A stretch of 64,000 nt of DNA, taken from positions 1 to 64,000 of the forward strand of contig NZ_JACJGM010000030.1 of the NCBI RefSeq assembly GCF_015024225.1, read 5' to 3'. Made by a program: the position numbers and the translations under genes. Positions within the stretch are counted from its first letter, which is position 1. The number at the start of each line of letters is the position of its first letter. Of this stretch, positions 27,705 through 36,461 are shown in pieces. This DNA is from Nocardioides lijunqiniae (lineage in GTDB: Bacteria; Actinomycetota; Actinomycetes; Propionibacteriales; Nocardioidaceae). Below the pieces are notes generated by a model, which was not told where the DNA came from, made no database searches, and was given only the letters and a program-made list of their open reading frames with translations.

Positions 27705-28523
27705 CTAGGTCGCGTCGTCGCTGCGCGCCGTCAGCCCGCCGGGCGCGTCCGGGGCCGCATGGGCGAGGTCCGCGGAGACGGCCCGGGCGGCGTCGACGAC
27801 ATGGCCGACGTACGCCTCGGGGAGACCGCCGGGACCACGGCTCGAGGTGGAGATGTTGATGGCCGCGACGACGGCCCCGGAGGAGTCGCGCACAGGCGCG
27901 GCGACCGAGCAGAGACCGGCCTCGAGCTCCTGGTCCACCACGGCCCAGCCGCGCTCGCGCACGCGGGCCAGCTCGGCGCGCAGCGCGGCGGGCTCGCGCA
28001 GGGTGTGCTCGGTGATCGCCACGAGGGGCGTGGCGGCGAGGTGGTCGTCGAGGGCGTCCGGGGGGAGGTCGGCGAGGAGCACCCGCCCCATGGAGGTGGC
28101 GTACGCCGGGAAGCGGGTGCCCACGCTGATGCCCACCGTCATGATCCGGCGGGTCGCCACGCGAGCGACGTAGACGATGTCGGAGCCGTCGAGCACCGCG
28201 CCCGAGCTGGACTCCCCCACCAGCGCCGTGAGCCGCTCGAGGTGGGGCTGCACGAGCTGGGGCAGGCCGAGCCCGGAGAGGTAGGCCGTCCCGAGCCGCA
28301 GCACCTGCGGGGTGAGCGTGAAGCGGGCGCCGTCGAGGCGGACGTAGCCGAGCTCGCGCAGGGTGTGGAGGAAGCGCCGCGCCGTCGCGCGGCTGAGACC
28401 GGTGCGGCCCGCGACGTCGCTCAGGGTCATGGACGTGTGCTCGGCGTCGAACGAGGTGATCACCTCGAGCCCCCGGGCCAGCGACTGCACGAACATCTCC
28501 CCGGGAGGCGGCCGCTCGGTCAT
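27705..28523 (-). CDS. pcaR: IclR-family regulator of the beta-ketoadipate pathway
   Basis: 272 residues. N-terminal winged helix (about 12-75, FVQSLARGLEVITSFDAEHTSMTLSDVAGRTGLSRATARRFLHTL) and C-terminal IclR ligand-binding domain (about 90-255; VYVARVATRRIMTVGISVGTRFPAYATSMGRVLLA, GWAVVDQELEAGLCSVAAPV). Strong resemblance to the PcaR/PcaU/PobR subgroup, which senses beta-ketoadipate or protocatechuate. It lies between pcaL and pcaF on the same strand, with a palindromic operator downstream. Confidence 0.88.
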   Translation of the reverse strand: MTERPPPGEMFVQSLARGLEVITSFDAEHTSMTLSDVAGRTGLSRATARRFLHTLRELGYVRLDGARFTLTPQVLRLGTAYLSGLGLPQLVQPHLERLTALVGESSSGAVLDGSDIVYVARVATRRIMTVGISVGTRFPAYATSMGRVLLADLPPDALDDHLAATPLVAITEHTLREPAALRAELARVRERGWAVVDQELEAGLCSVAAPVRDSSGAVVAAINISTSSRGPGGLPEAYVGHVVDAARAVSADLAHAAPDAPGGLTARSDDAT

Positions 28524-28547
28524 GGGCGTGAGCCTAGGGCGCCGGGG

Positions 28548-29750
28548 TCAGCAGGCGGGGCCGTCCTCGTCGAGGACGCGCTGGACGACGCGGGAGGCGC
28601 GGGCGGCGTCGGGGAGGCCGCAGTAGACGGCGGTCTGGAGGAGCAGCTCGTGGAGCTCCTCGACGGTCACGCCGTTCCCGAGGGCGGCGCGCACGTGCTC
28701 GGCCAGCTCCTCGTGGTGGCCGCGGGCGACCAGGGCCGTGAGCGTCACCAGGGAGCGGCTGCGCCGGTCGAGGCCGGGTCGGCTCCACACGGCGCCCCAC
28801 TCGTACTCGGTGGCCAGCGCCTCCAGGTCGCGGGTGAGGTCGGTGGTCGCGGCCTCCGCGCGGTCGACGTGAGCGTCGCCCATCACCTCCCGGCGCAGCG
28901 CCGCACCGGCCTCGTACCGCTCCCCCGGCGCGGACGACGCCGGCGGCGCCTCGCCCAGGGCGTGCTGGCGGATCAGCCGGGCGACCTGCTCCGGGGCCTC
29001 GGCCGGGGCCAGGTGGGCGACGTCGTCGAGCACCACCAGCCGCCCCTCCCGTACGCCGCCGGCGACCGCCTCCAGCAGCGCGGCCGGCGTCGCGTGGTCG
29101 GCCGCGCCGGCGACCGCCAGCACGGGGACGGCGATCTCGCCCAGCCGCGCCCGGACGTCGAATCCGGCGACCGCGGCGCACACGTGGCGGTAGGCGTCGT
29201 CGACGGTGTCGGCGAGGGCCTTCACCAGCGGCGCCACGACGTCGGGGCGGCGCTCGGCGAAGCCCGGCGCGAACCACCGGTCCGGCGAGCCCGCGACGAG
29301 CACCTGGGTGCCCGACATGGCCACCTGCGTCATCCGCCCCTCCCACATGGCCCGCTGGCCCAGGGTCGCGCCGGTGGCCAGCAGCACCGCGTCGCGAACC
29401 CGCCCCGGGGCGTCCAGCAGCAGCTGCAGCCCGACCGCGCCGCCGACCGAGGTGCCGGCGTAGGAGAACGCGCCGCCGACCTCGTCGCGCTGCAGCAGGA
29501 CCTCGTCGACCACGGACAGCACGCCCGCGGCGAGCTCGGCCACGTCGAACGGCTCCTCGGGCAGCGAGCGGTTGTGCCCGTGGCCCGGCAGGTCCCAGGC
29601 GAGGACGTCGAAGACGTCGGTGAGCCCGCGCGCCGCCTCCGTCCACAGCGCGCTCGCCGACGTCCCGAGCGCCGGGCCGAGCACCAGCAGCGGCAGGTCG
29701 GCGCGGTGCTGGGCGCCGCTCATGCGGACGGCGGTGACGGCGGGGATCAT
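28548..29750 (-). CDS. pcaL: Fused 3-oxoadipate enol-lactonase / 4-carboxymuconolactone decarboxylase
   Basis: 400 residues in two domains. Residues 1-270 are an alpha/beta hydrolase (GPALGTSASALWTEAARGL, WDLPGHGHNRS, nucleophile elbow AGTSVGGAVGL), the PcaD enol-lactonase. Residues about 285-400 are a carboxymuconolactone decarboxylase, PcaC (RRSRSLVTLTALVARGHHEEL, HVRAALGNGVTVEELHELLLQTAVYCGLPDAA). PcaL catalyses two consecutive steps of protocatechuate degradation. Start ATG at 29750 has ggaggcctccg upstream. Upstream pathway genes (pcaHGB) are not in the window. Confidence 0.94.
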   Translation of the reverse strand: MIPAVTAVRMSGAQHRADLPLLVLGPALGTSASALWTEAARGLTDVFDVLAWDLPGHGHNRSLPEEPFDVAELAAGVLSVVDEVLLQRDEVGGAFSYAGTSVGGAVGLQLLLDAPGRVRDAVLLATGATLGQRAMWEGRMTQVAMSGTQVLVAGSPDRWFAPGFAERRPDVVAPLVKALADTVDDAYRHVCAAVAGFDVRARLGEIAVPVLAVAGAADHATPAALLEAVAGGVREGRLVVLDDVAHLAPAEAPEQVARLIRQHALGEAPPASSAPGERYEAGAALRREVMGDAHVDRAEAATTDLTRDLEALATEYEWGAVWSRPGLDRRSRSLVTLTALVARGHHEELAEHVRAALGNGVTVEELHELLLQTAVYCGLPDAARASRVVQRVLDEDGPAC

Positions 29751-29964
29751 CGGAGGCCTCCAGAGCGGGTGCGGACGTCGTCGACCAGCGTGCCCGGCCG
29801 GACGAGGACGACGCCAGCCGGGGCACCCGCCGACCCCGTGGCGCACGCCACGAGGCACCACTCCTCGCGGGTGAGCACGTTCGGCGCCCCGACCTGCGAC
29901 GATGGGTCTGCGCGGTGCCGGGACCACGCTCCACCCCGCCCGCTGCACGACCCGAGAGGTGCGC

Positions 29965-32895
29965 TTGAAGCACGTACGGCCGACCGCTCGACCAGCACGC
30001 CCCGCCCTCCTGGCGGGTGCTGCGGTGCTCCTGGCCGTCCACGCCGTGGTGCCCACGGGGCCGGTCGGCGACGCGACCTACCTGCTCGCGGTCCTCGCAG
30101 CCGCCGTGGTCGCCGGCGTGGCGTTCCTCCGCGCGCCGAGCGGCGCGCGCCTTGTCCCCGGTCTGATCGCGGCCGGCCTGACGTCGTCGGGCCTCGGGGA
30201 GGTCGCCTGGTACGCCTACTACTGGCAGGGCCTCGAGCCGGACGTCTCCCTCGCGGACGTGCCGTACTTCCTCAGCTACGTCGCGCTCGGCGCGGCGATG
30301 TTCGTGGTGACCCTCGTGCGCACGCAGGCGGGACGGCGGCGCATCGACGCCGACGCCGTCCTCGACACCCTCAGCATCCTCACCGTCAGCGTCCTGATCT
30401 TCTGGAGCACCTCGATCTCGAGCCTGGTCGCCGACCAGAGCATCTCGCCGTTCGAGACCGCCGTGCTCGGGGCCTACCCGGTCGCCGACGCGATCCTGCT
30501 CGCGCTGGTGGTGCGCGCGCTGGCGACCCCCCGCACCCGCGCGGCCATCGGCCGCACCTTCGCGGCCGGCGCGCTGTGCTGGCTCGGCTCGGACCTCGGC
30601 TACCTGCTCCTGACCCTCACCACCCCGGTCTCCACGGTCCTCGACCTCGGCTGGATGCTCGGCGGGCTGCTCATGGCCGCCGGCGCCTGGCGCGGCGCCG
30701 CGGCCCCGGCGGCCGGCCGGGACGAGGACGCCGACACCGGCCGCACCGAGGCCTGGCACCTCGCCATCGCCATCCTGCCCCTGGCCGTGCCGCCCCTGCT
30801 GGAGCTCCAGAGCGACCTGCGCGGCGGCGACCTCACGCCGTACCTGTCGGTGATCGGCATGGCCGCCCTGCTGGTGCTCGCCTTCGCCCGCACCGCGCGG
30901 CTGCTCGCCTCGGAGCGACGCGCCCGGGCGGTCGTGCGGCGCAGCCGCCGCCACTACGAGCGGCTGGCGGAGAACAGCTCCGACGCCGTCATCGTCATCG
31001 GCACGGACGGCACGATCCTGCGCAGCTCGCCCCACCTGCCCCGCCTGCTCGGCCTCCCCCGGATCGCCCCGGACCTCGACTGGACCAGCTACCTCCTGCC
31101 GGCTGACACCGAGACCCTCACCGAGCTCTTCCTCGCCTCGCTGGAGCAGCCGGGCGAGCCGCTGACCTCCGAGGCCCGCGTCGACCGCGACGCCGAAGGG
31201 ACCCGCTGGCTCGAGGTCCGCCTCGTCAACCTCGTGGACGACCCGGACGTCGGCGGCGTGGTGGTCGCGCTGTCCGACATCAGCCCCCGCAAGGCCGTGG
31301 AGGCGGAGCTGGAGAGCTCGCGCGACGCCGCCCTGGAGGGATCGCGCGCCAAGTCGGCGTTCCTGGCCACGATGAGCCACGAGATCCGCACCCCGATGAA
31401 CGGCGTCATCGGCCTGACCGGCCTCCTGCTCACCACCGAGCTGGACGCGCGCCAGCGCCAGTACGCCGAGGGCGTGCGCGGCGCCGGCGAGGCGCTGCTC
31501 TCGCTCATCAACGACATCCTCGACTTCTCCAAGGTCGAGGCCGGCAAGCTCCAGCTCGAGACCCTGGACTTCCACCTCGTCCAGGTCGTCGAGGAGGCCG
31601 CCGAGCTCGTCGGCGAGAGCGCCGCCGCCAAGTCGCTCGAGCTCCTGGCCTACTGCTCCCCCGAGCTGCCGCCCCACCTGCGCGGCGACCCCGCCCGGAT
31701 CCGGCAGGTGCTGCTCAACCTCGCCGCCAACGCCATCAAGTTCACCGCCGACGGCGAGGTCGTCGTACGCGCGCAGCTGGAGGACACCACGTCCGAGGGG
31801 GTCGTGGTCCGCTTCGAGGTCAGCGACACCGGGGTGGGCATCGCGCCGGATGACCAGGAGCGGCTCTTCGACCCCTTCTCCCAGGCCGACTCCTCCACGA
31901 CGCGCAAGTACGGCGGCACCGGCCTCGGCCTGGCCATCTGCCGTCAGCTCGTCACCGCGATGGGCGGCTCGCTGGGCGTGCGCAGCCGGCTCGGCGAGGG
32001 CAGCACCTTCTGGTTCACGCTCCCGCTGGAGCGGGCCCACGACCCCGCACTGCGCGCCCCGGCCCGCCCCGGCGGCCTGTCGGGGGTGCGGGTGCTCGTC
32101 GTCGACGACAACCAGACCAACCGGCTGATCCTCGAGGACCAGCTCGGCGCCTGGGGCATGCGCCCCGACTGCGTCGCGGACGGCGAGACCGCCCTGGCCC
32201 GCCTCGCCGACGCGGAGCGCACCGGTGCGCCGTACGAGCTGTGCGTGCTGGACCTGTGCATGCCGGACATGGACGGGCTGGAGGTGGCCCGGCGGATCCA
32301 CGCGGAGGCGTCGGTGCGCCCCGGCCTGGTCCTCCTGACCTCCGGCGGCGACCTGAGCACCGCGGACGTCACCGCCGCCGGCATCGACGGGATGCTGTCC
32401 AAGCCGGTGCAGCTCGCACGCCTGGCGGCGGCGCTGGAGGAGGCGATGGCGGCCACGCACGCGCCGGAGCCGCCGGCGGAGCCCGCCGCGCCCACGACCG
32501 ACGCCCGCCCCGAGGGCCGCGGGCACGTCCTGGTCGTCGAGGACGGGTTCACCAACCAGCTCGTCGCCGTGGGCATCCTCGAGCACCTGGGCTACACCAC
32601 CGAGGTGGCCGACAACGGGCTGGAGGCCCTGGCCGCGATGGAGCGGAGATCCTTCGACGCCGTGCTCATGGACTGCCAGATGCCGGAGATGGACGGCTAC
32701 GAGGCCACCGCCGAGATCCGCCGCCGCGAGGGCGACGACCGGCACACGCCGGTCATCGCGATGACGGCGAGCGCGACCGCCGGTGACCGCGAGCGGTGCC
32801 TGCGTGCCGGCATGGACGACTACGTCGCCAAGCCGGTGCACCCCGACGAGGTCGTCGTCGCCCTCGATCGCTGGGTGGCGGCCCCCTCCGGCTGA
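29965..32895 (+). CDS. Hybrid sensor histidine kinase with two receiver domains
   Basis: 976 residues from the TTG at 29965, which has GAGAGG 5 nt upstream; an ATG at 29902 in frame lacks a ribosome-binding site. An N-terminal region of about eight TM helices (10-320) precedes a PAS domain (about 330-440), HisKA (H472 in ATMSHEIRTPMNG), HATPase (N-box QVLLNLAANAIKF, G1 DTGVGIAPDD, G2 GGTGLGLAI), REC1 (D763 in LDLCMPDMDG) and REC2 (D903 in MDCQMPEMDGYEA). No histidine phosphotransfer domain is present. The membrane part suggests a membrane-state or small-molecule signal. It is divergent from pcaL. Confidence 0.92.
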   Translation: MKHVRPTARPARPALLAGAAVLLAVHAVVPTGPVGDATYLLAVLAAAVVAGVAFLRAPSGARLVPGLIAAGLTSSGLGEVAWYAYYWQGLEPDVSLADVPYFLSYVALGAAMFVVTLVRTQAGRRRIDADAVLDTLSILTVSVLIFWSTSISSLVADQSISPFETAVLGAYPVADAILLALVVRALATPRTRAAIGRTFAAGALCWLGSDLGYLLLTLTTPVSTVLDLGWMLGGLLMAAGAWRGAAAPAAGRDEDADTGRTEAWHLAIAILPLAVPPLLELQSDLRGGDLTPYLSVIGMAALLVLAFARTARLLASERRARAVVRRSRRHYERLAENSSDAVIVIGTDGTILRSSPHLPRLLGLPRIAPDLDWTSYLLPADTETLTELFLASLEQPGEPLTSEARVDRDAEGTRWLEVRLVNLVDDPDVGGVVVALSDISPRKAVEAELESSRDAALEGSRAKSAFLATMSHEIRTPMNGVIGLTGLLLTTELDARQRQYAEGVRGAGEALLSLINDILDFSKVEAGKLQLETLDFHLVQVVEEAAELVGESAAAKSLELLAYCSPELPPHLRGDPARIRQVLLNLAANAIKFTADGEVVVRAQLEDTTSEGVVVRFEVSDTGVGIAPDDQERLFDPFSQADSSTTRKYGGTGLGLAICRQLVTAMGGSLGVRSRLGEGSTFWFTLPLERAHDPALRAPARPGGLSGVRVLVVDDNQTNRLILEDQLGAWGMRPDCVADGETALARLADAERTGAPYELCVLDLCMPDMDGLEVARRIHAEASVRPGLVLLTSGGDLSTADVTAAGIDGMLSKPVQLARLAAALEEAMAATHAPEPPAEPAAPTTDARPEGRGHVLVVEDGFTNQLVAVGILEHLGYTTEVADNGLEALAAMERRSFDAVLMDCQMPEMDGYEATAEIRRREGDDRHTPVIAMTASATAGDRERCLRAGMDDYVAKPVHPDEVVVALDRWVAAPSG

Positions 32896-32975
32896 CCGCC
32901 TGCCGCCAGGCCCCGGCGGCGGAGCCGGAGCGTGAGGACGGCGGCGCCCGGGTACCGCCGCGTACGCCGTGGCCT

Positions 32976-32997
32976 CCCCGCCCTTGCCGGGGCGGGG
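32976..32997. terminator. GC-rich hairpin after the histidine kinase gene
   Basis: Perfect 8-bp arms CCCCGCCC (32976-32983) and GGGCGGGG (32990-32997) with a 6-nt loop, 81 bp past the kinase stop. It has no T-run, as is usual for actinobacterial hairpin terminators. Confidence 0.55.
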
Positions 32998-33021
32998 TCG
33001 CCCCAGCAGACTGCACGAGGG

Positions 33022-33038
33022 CCGTCCCTCCGGGACGG
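33022..33038. promoter_or_regulatory. Short palindrome in the leader of the acidic-peptide operon
   Basis: CCGTCCC-N3-GGGACGG, 17 bp, ending 27 bp before the start codon of the small acidic protein. It could be a leader hairpin or an operator half-site pair. Confidence 0.35.
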
Positions 33039-33065
33039 TCAGCCACTTCGGACACAGGAGGACGC

Positions 33066-33296
33066 ATGACGACCACCCCGGAAGAGCCGCTCGGCGACGA
33101 CGACATGACCACCGTCCCGGCGGGCGACCCGACGCCGCCCGCGGGCGACGCGGACGGGACCGACGGCGGCGACGCCGACGGGACCGACGGCGACGCCACG
33201 GACAGCACCGACGGCGACACGACGGACTCCGACGGCAGCGACACCGACGCCACGGACGGCGACGCCACCGACACCACGGACGGCGACGCGTCCTGA
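33066..33296 (+). CDS. Acidic Asp/Gly/Thr repeat peptide (candidate modified peptide)
   Basis: 76 residues, preceded by an excellent Shine-Dalgarno (AGGAGG, 4 nt before ATG). The first 27 residues (MTTTPEEPLGDDDMTTVPAG...) are varied and leader-like. Residues 28-76 contain only five amino acids, Asp, Gly, Ala, Thr and Ser, with 19 Asp in 49 positions, arranged as imperfect D-G-D-A-T-D / D-A-D-G-T-D repeats. There is no Cys, Lys or aromatic residue. It ends 2 bp before a JmjC oxygenase gene, followed by a ferredoxin-like gene. The layout suggests that this peptide is the substrate of the oxygenase. It could instead be a calcium-binding or antifreeze-like acidic protein. Function is inference. 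Confidence 0.7.
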   Translation: MTTTPEEPLGDDDMTTVPAGDPTPPAGDADGTDGGDADGTDGDATDSTDGDTTDSDGSDTDATDGDATDTTDGDAS

Positions 33297-33298
33297 CC

Positions 33299-34429
33299 GT
33301 GCCCGGATCCGCGCTCGACCTGCTCAGCGGCGACGCCCAGACCTTCGTCACGAAGGTCTGGGCGTCGCGGGTGCACCTGCACCGCACCGACCCCGAGCGC
33401 CTCGTCGCGCTGCTGTCCCTCGACGACGTCGACACCCTGCTGACGTCGTCGGCGATCCGCACCCCGTCGGTCCGCGTCGCCCAGGACGGGGCGGTGCTGC
33501 CGGAGTCGTCCTACACGCGCGGCGCCACCCTCGCCGGCAAGCCGCTCACCGGCCTCGTCGACTCCCGCAAGGCGCTCGCGCTCTTCGAGGGAGGGGCGAC
33601 CATCGTGCTGCAGGGGCTGCACCGCTACTGGCTGCCGATCACCCGGCTCGTCGCGGAGCTCGAGCTCGAGCTGGGCCACCCGTGCCAGGCCAACGCCTAC
33701 CTCACCCCGCCGGGAGCCCAGGGCTTCGCGGTGCACTCCGACTCCCACGACGTGTTCGTCTTCCAGACCGCCGGCTCCAAGCAGTGGGAGGTCCACTGCC
33801 CCGACGGCGCCGACGAGGTGCTCCTGGAACCGGGCGTGTCGATGTACCTGCCCACCGGGACCCCCCACGCGGCGCGGGCGCAGGACACGGTGTCGCTCCA
33901 CGTGACGCTGGGGATCAACCAGCTCACCTGGCGCGGCCTCGTGGAGCGCAGCGTCGCCGACGCGCTTGCCGGGGTCACCGACGAGCACCTTCCCGCGGGC
34001 TACCTCGACGACCCGCGCGGCCTCGCCGACGAGCTCGCCGAGCGGCTCGAGTCGCTGGCCGCCGACATCCGGGGCGTCGACGCCGGGGCCGCGGTCACCG
34101 CGGAGGTACGCCGCTTCCTCACCACCCGGAGCCCCCGTCTCTCCGGCGGCCTGCACGACGTGCTCGCCGTCCCCGCCCTCGACGACGACACGCTCCTGCG
34201 CCGACGGCCCGGCCACCCGTGCGTCCTGATCCCCCGCGACGAGCGCATCGAGGTGCTCCTCGGCGACCGCGCGGTCGACGTGCCCGCGTGGCTCGGCCCG
34301 GCCCTGGAAGACCTGCGCGCCCGGCGCGAGCTGGCCCCGCGCGACCTCGCCGACCACCTCGACCCGCAGAGTCGGCTCGTGCTCTGCCGCCGCCTCGTCC
34401 GGGAAGGGCTGCTCGAGGTCGCCACGTGA
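33299..34429 (+). CDS. JmjC-fold (cupin-4) 2-oxoglutarate/Fe(II) oxygenase
   Basis: 376 residues from GTG at 33299, 2 bp after the acidic peptide. The fold is that of ribosomal oxygenases (YcfD, about 373 residues, MINA53, NO66). Iron ligands are H146, D148 and H190 (VHSDSHDVFVFQ; PTGTPHAARA) and K161 in GSKQWEVH fits the 2-oxoglutarate site. The C-terminal third has the helical plus winged-helix character of this family (LCRRLVREGLLEVA at the end). YcfD hydroxylates Arg in ribosomal protein L16. Here the gene context points to the upstream Asp/Thr-rich peptide as a possible substrate. GTGA overlap with the next gene. Confidence 0.86.
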   Translation: MPGSALDLLSGDAQTFVTKVWASRVHLHRTDPERLVALLSLDDVDTLLTSSAIRTPSVRVAQDGAVLPESSYTRGATLAGKPLTGLVDSRKALALFEGGATIVLQGLHRYWLPITRLVAELELELGHPCQANAYLTPPGAQGFAVHSDSHDVFVFQTAGSKQWEVHCPDGADEVLLEPGVSMYLPTGTPHAARAQDTVSLHVTLGINQLTWRGLVERSVADALAGVTDEHLPAGYLDDPRGLADELAERLESLAADIRGVDAGAAVTAEVRRFLTTRSPRLSGGLHDVLAVPALDDDTLLRRRPGHPCVLIPRDERIEVLLGDRAVDVPAWLGPALEDLRARRELAPRDLADHLDPQSRLVLCRRLVREGLLEVAT

Positions 34430-35334
34430 CCTCCCGCGACCCCGCGTTCCGCTGCTCGGTCGCCAGCGGGCTGCGCGACGAGCCCGTCGGCGGCACCGCC
34501 TCGACCGTGCGGGCCTTCCTGCTCCTCGAGCACCCCGGCCCGTGGGGCGTCGACGCGCTCCGCGACGCCCGGCTGCCCGACGGGCTCGGCGACGCCGTGG
34601 CCAGGGCCGCCGCCGCGGCACGGGTGCGCCCGCTGCTCGTGCGGCGCCCCGACCGCCGTACGCACCAGGACGGGATGCGGGTCTTCGCGGCGTTCGCGCA
34701 CCCGTCGCGGTCGTGGCTGGAGACCACGGTGGTGCCCGACCCGCACCAGCTGCTCGACCTGGACCTCGCCGCCCTGGGCGCCGGCCGCTCGCCCGGCCTC
34801 ACGCCGTACGACGGGCCGCTGCTGTGCGTCTGCACGCACGGGCGCCACGACGCCTGCTGCGCCGAGCAGGGCCGACCGGTGGTCGCCGCCCTGGCGGCCG
34901 CCCACCCCGAGGAGACCTGGGAGGTCTCGCACATCGGCGGCGACCGCTTCGCCGGCAACATGCTGGTGCTGCCCCACGGCCTGTACTACGGGCGGCTCGA
35001 CCCGGTCTCGTCGCTGGCGGTGGCCGGCGGCCTGGCCGCCGGTGAGCTCGAGCTGGACCACCTGCGGGGGCGCTCGTCCTACGCGATGCCGGTGCAGTTC
35101 GCCGAGATCGCGCTGCGCCGACAGATCGGCGAGACCCGCGACGACGCGGTGCGCCTGGTCTCACGGCAGGTGGAGGACGGGGTCACCGACGTGGTGTTCG
35201 CCGCCGGGGGCGCTCAGTGGGCCGTCTCGGTGCGCACCGCTCCCGGCGCCGAGCTGGTCCAGCTCACCTGCAAGGCCACGCGCGACAACCCGGTGCCCGG
35301 TCACGAGCTGCTCGGGATCTCGCGCACCGGGTGA
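34426..35334 (+). CDS. Sucrase/ferredoxin-like family protein (thioredoxin-fold [2Fe-2S])
   Basis: 302 residues of the sucrase/ferredoxin-like family. The cluster region is LLCVCTHGRHDACCAEQG (C134, C136, C144, C145), and the second element is SHIGGDRFAGNMLVLPHGLYYG (H169). In the yeast relative Apd1 the cluster is held by two Cys and two His, the second His lying in an HxGGH motif that is HIGGD here. Such proteins are electron carriers of poorly defined partners. The 4-bp overlap with the JmjC gene suggests it donates electrons to that oxygenase or to its re-reduction. The 59-bp gap to the PKS gene has no strong terminator. Confidence 0.86.
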   Translation: MTSRDPAFRCSVASGLRDEPVGGTASTVRAFLLLEHPGPWGVDALRDARLPDGLGDAVARAAAAARVRPLLVRRPDRRTHQDGMRVFAAFAHPSRSWLETTVVPDPHQLLDLDLAALGAGRSPGLTPYDGPLLCVCTHGRHDACCAEQGRPVVAALAAAHPEETWEVSHIGGDRFAGNMLVLPHGLYYGRLDPVSSLAVAGGLAAGELELDHLRGRSSYAMPVQFAEIALRRQIGETRDDAVRLVSRQVEDGVTDVVFAAGGAQWAVSVRTAPGAELVQLTCKATRDNPVPGHELLGISRTG

Positions 35335-35393
35335 CATCATCGTCCCGGGGGTACCGGGCAATCCAGCGACGCACTCGGCATCGAAGGAGTCAC

Positions 35394-36461
35394 ATGGAGA
35401 TCCTCTCGGTCCGTGGGGTGCTCCCGGCACACACCTACCCCCAGCACGAGATCACCGACGCGTTCACCCGCTTCATCGCCACCGACGGCGGTCTCGACGA
35501 GCGGCTGCTGCGACGGTTCCACGGCAACGCCGGCGTCGACCAGCGCCACCTGGTCCTGCCCCTCGAGGCCTACGCCGACCTGGAGGGGTTCGGACAGGCC
35601 AACGACCTGTTCATCGACCACGCCGTCGAGCTGGGGGCGCGCGCGCTCGTGGACGCCCTCAAGGCCGCCGACCTCACGCCCTCGGACGTCGACGTCATCG
35701 TCTCCGCGACGGTGACCGGCCTGGCGGTGCCCAGCCTGGACGCCCGCATCGCGGCGCTGGTGGGCCTGAGGCCCGACGTCAAGCGGGTCCCGATCGTGGG
35801 CCTGGGCTGCGTCGCCGGCGCCGCGGGCATCGCGCGCCTGCACGACTACCTCGTCGGGCACCCCGACGAGGTCGCCGTGCTGGTGGCCGTCGAGCTGTGC
35901 TCGCTGACCGTGCAGCGCGACGACGTCTCGATGCCCAACCTCGTGGCCAGCGGCCTCTTCGGCGACGGCGGGGCCGCGGTGGTGGCCCGCGGCGGCACCG
36001 ACCGCGGCGGGCAGGCCGAGGTCCTGGCCACCCGCAGCCGCCTCTACCCCGACTCCGAGCGCACCATGGGCTTCGACGTCGGCGACGGCGGGCTGCGCAT
36101 CGTGCTGGACGCCAACGTGCCCACGATCGTGGGGCGCTACGTCCGCGAGGACGTCGACGGGTTCCTCGCCGACCACGGCCTCACGCGGTCCGACATCGGC
36201 TGGTGGGTCTGCCACCCCGGCGGCCCCAAGGTGATCGAGGCCCTCGAGCAGGCGCTGGAGCTGCCGCGCTCCGCGGTGCAGCTGACCTGGGACTCGCTGG
36301 CCCGGATCGGCAACCTCTCCTCGGCCTCGGTGCTGCACGTCCTGGAGGACACCCTGAGGGACCGTCCACCCGCCCCGGGGTCGTATGGGATGGTCCTCGC
36401 CATGGGTCCCGGGTTCTGCTCCGAGCTGGTGCTGGTGCGTGCGGCCGGGGAGACCGCGTGA
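35394..36461 (+). CDS. Type III polyketide synthase (SrsA-like)
   Basis: 355 residues of the chalcone synthase-like family. The Cys-His-Asn triad is visible: C139 in IVGLGCVAGAAG, H274 in WVCHPGGPKVI and N307 in IGNLSSASV. The following genes (ICMT-type methyltransferase, FAD hydroxylase) reproduce the order of Streptomyces griseus srsABC, where SrsA makes alkylresorcinols from fatty acyl starters. The start at 35394 (gaaggagtcacATG) has a good Shine-Dalgarno. The product is inferred from synteny; chain length and starter cannot be read here. GTGA overlap with the next gene. Confidence 0.91.
   Translation: MEILSVRGVLPAHTYPQHEITDAFTRFIATDGGLDERLLRRFHGNAGVDQRHLVLPLEAYADLEGFGQANDLFIDHAVELGARALVDALKAADLTPSDVDVIVSATVTGLAVPSLDARIAALVGLRPDVKRVPIVGLGCVAGAAGIARLHDYLVGHPDEVAVLVAVELCSLTVQRDDVSMPNLVASGLFGDGGAAVVARGGTDRGGQAEVLATRSRLYPDSERTMGFDVGDGGLRIVLDANVPTIVGRYVREDVDGFLADHGLTRSDIGWWVCHPGGPKVIEALEQALELPRSAVQLTWDSLARIGNLSSASVLHVLEDTLRDRPPAPGSYGMVLAMGPGFCSELVLVRAAGETA

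Noticed and set aside
26553..31106. 1517-residue open frame on the plus strand over the pca genes and part of the kinase
   Set aside because: No domain can be recognised, the sequence is Gly/Arg/Val/His-rich and it is antisense to pcaF, pcaR and pcaL. It is open only because of GC bias.
28534..33462. 1642-residue open frame on the minus strand
   Set aside because: It overlaps the hybrid kinase gene in antisense and has no family features.
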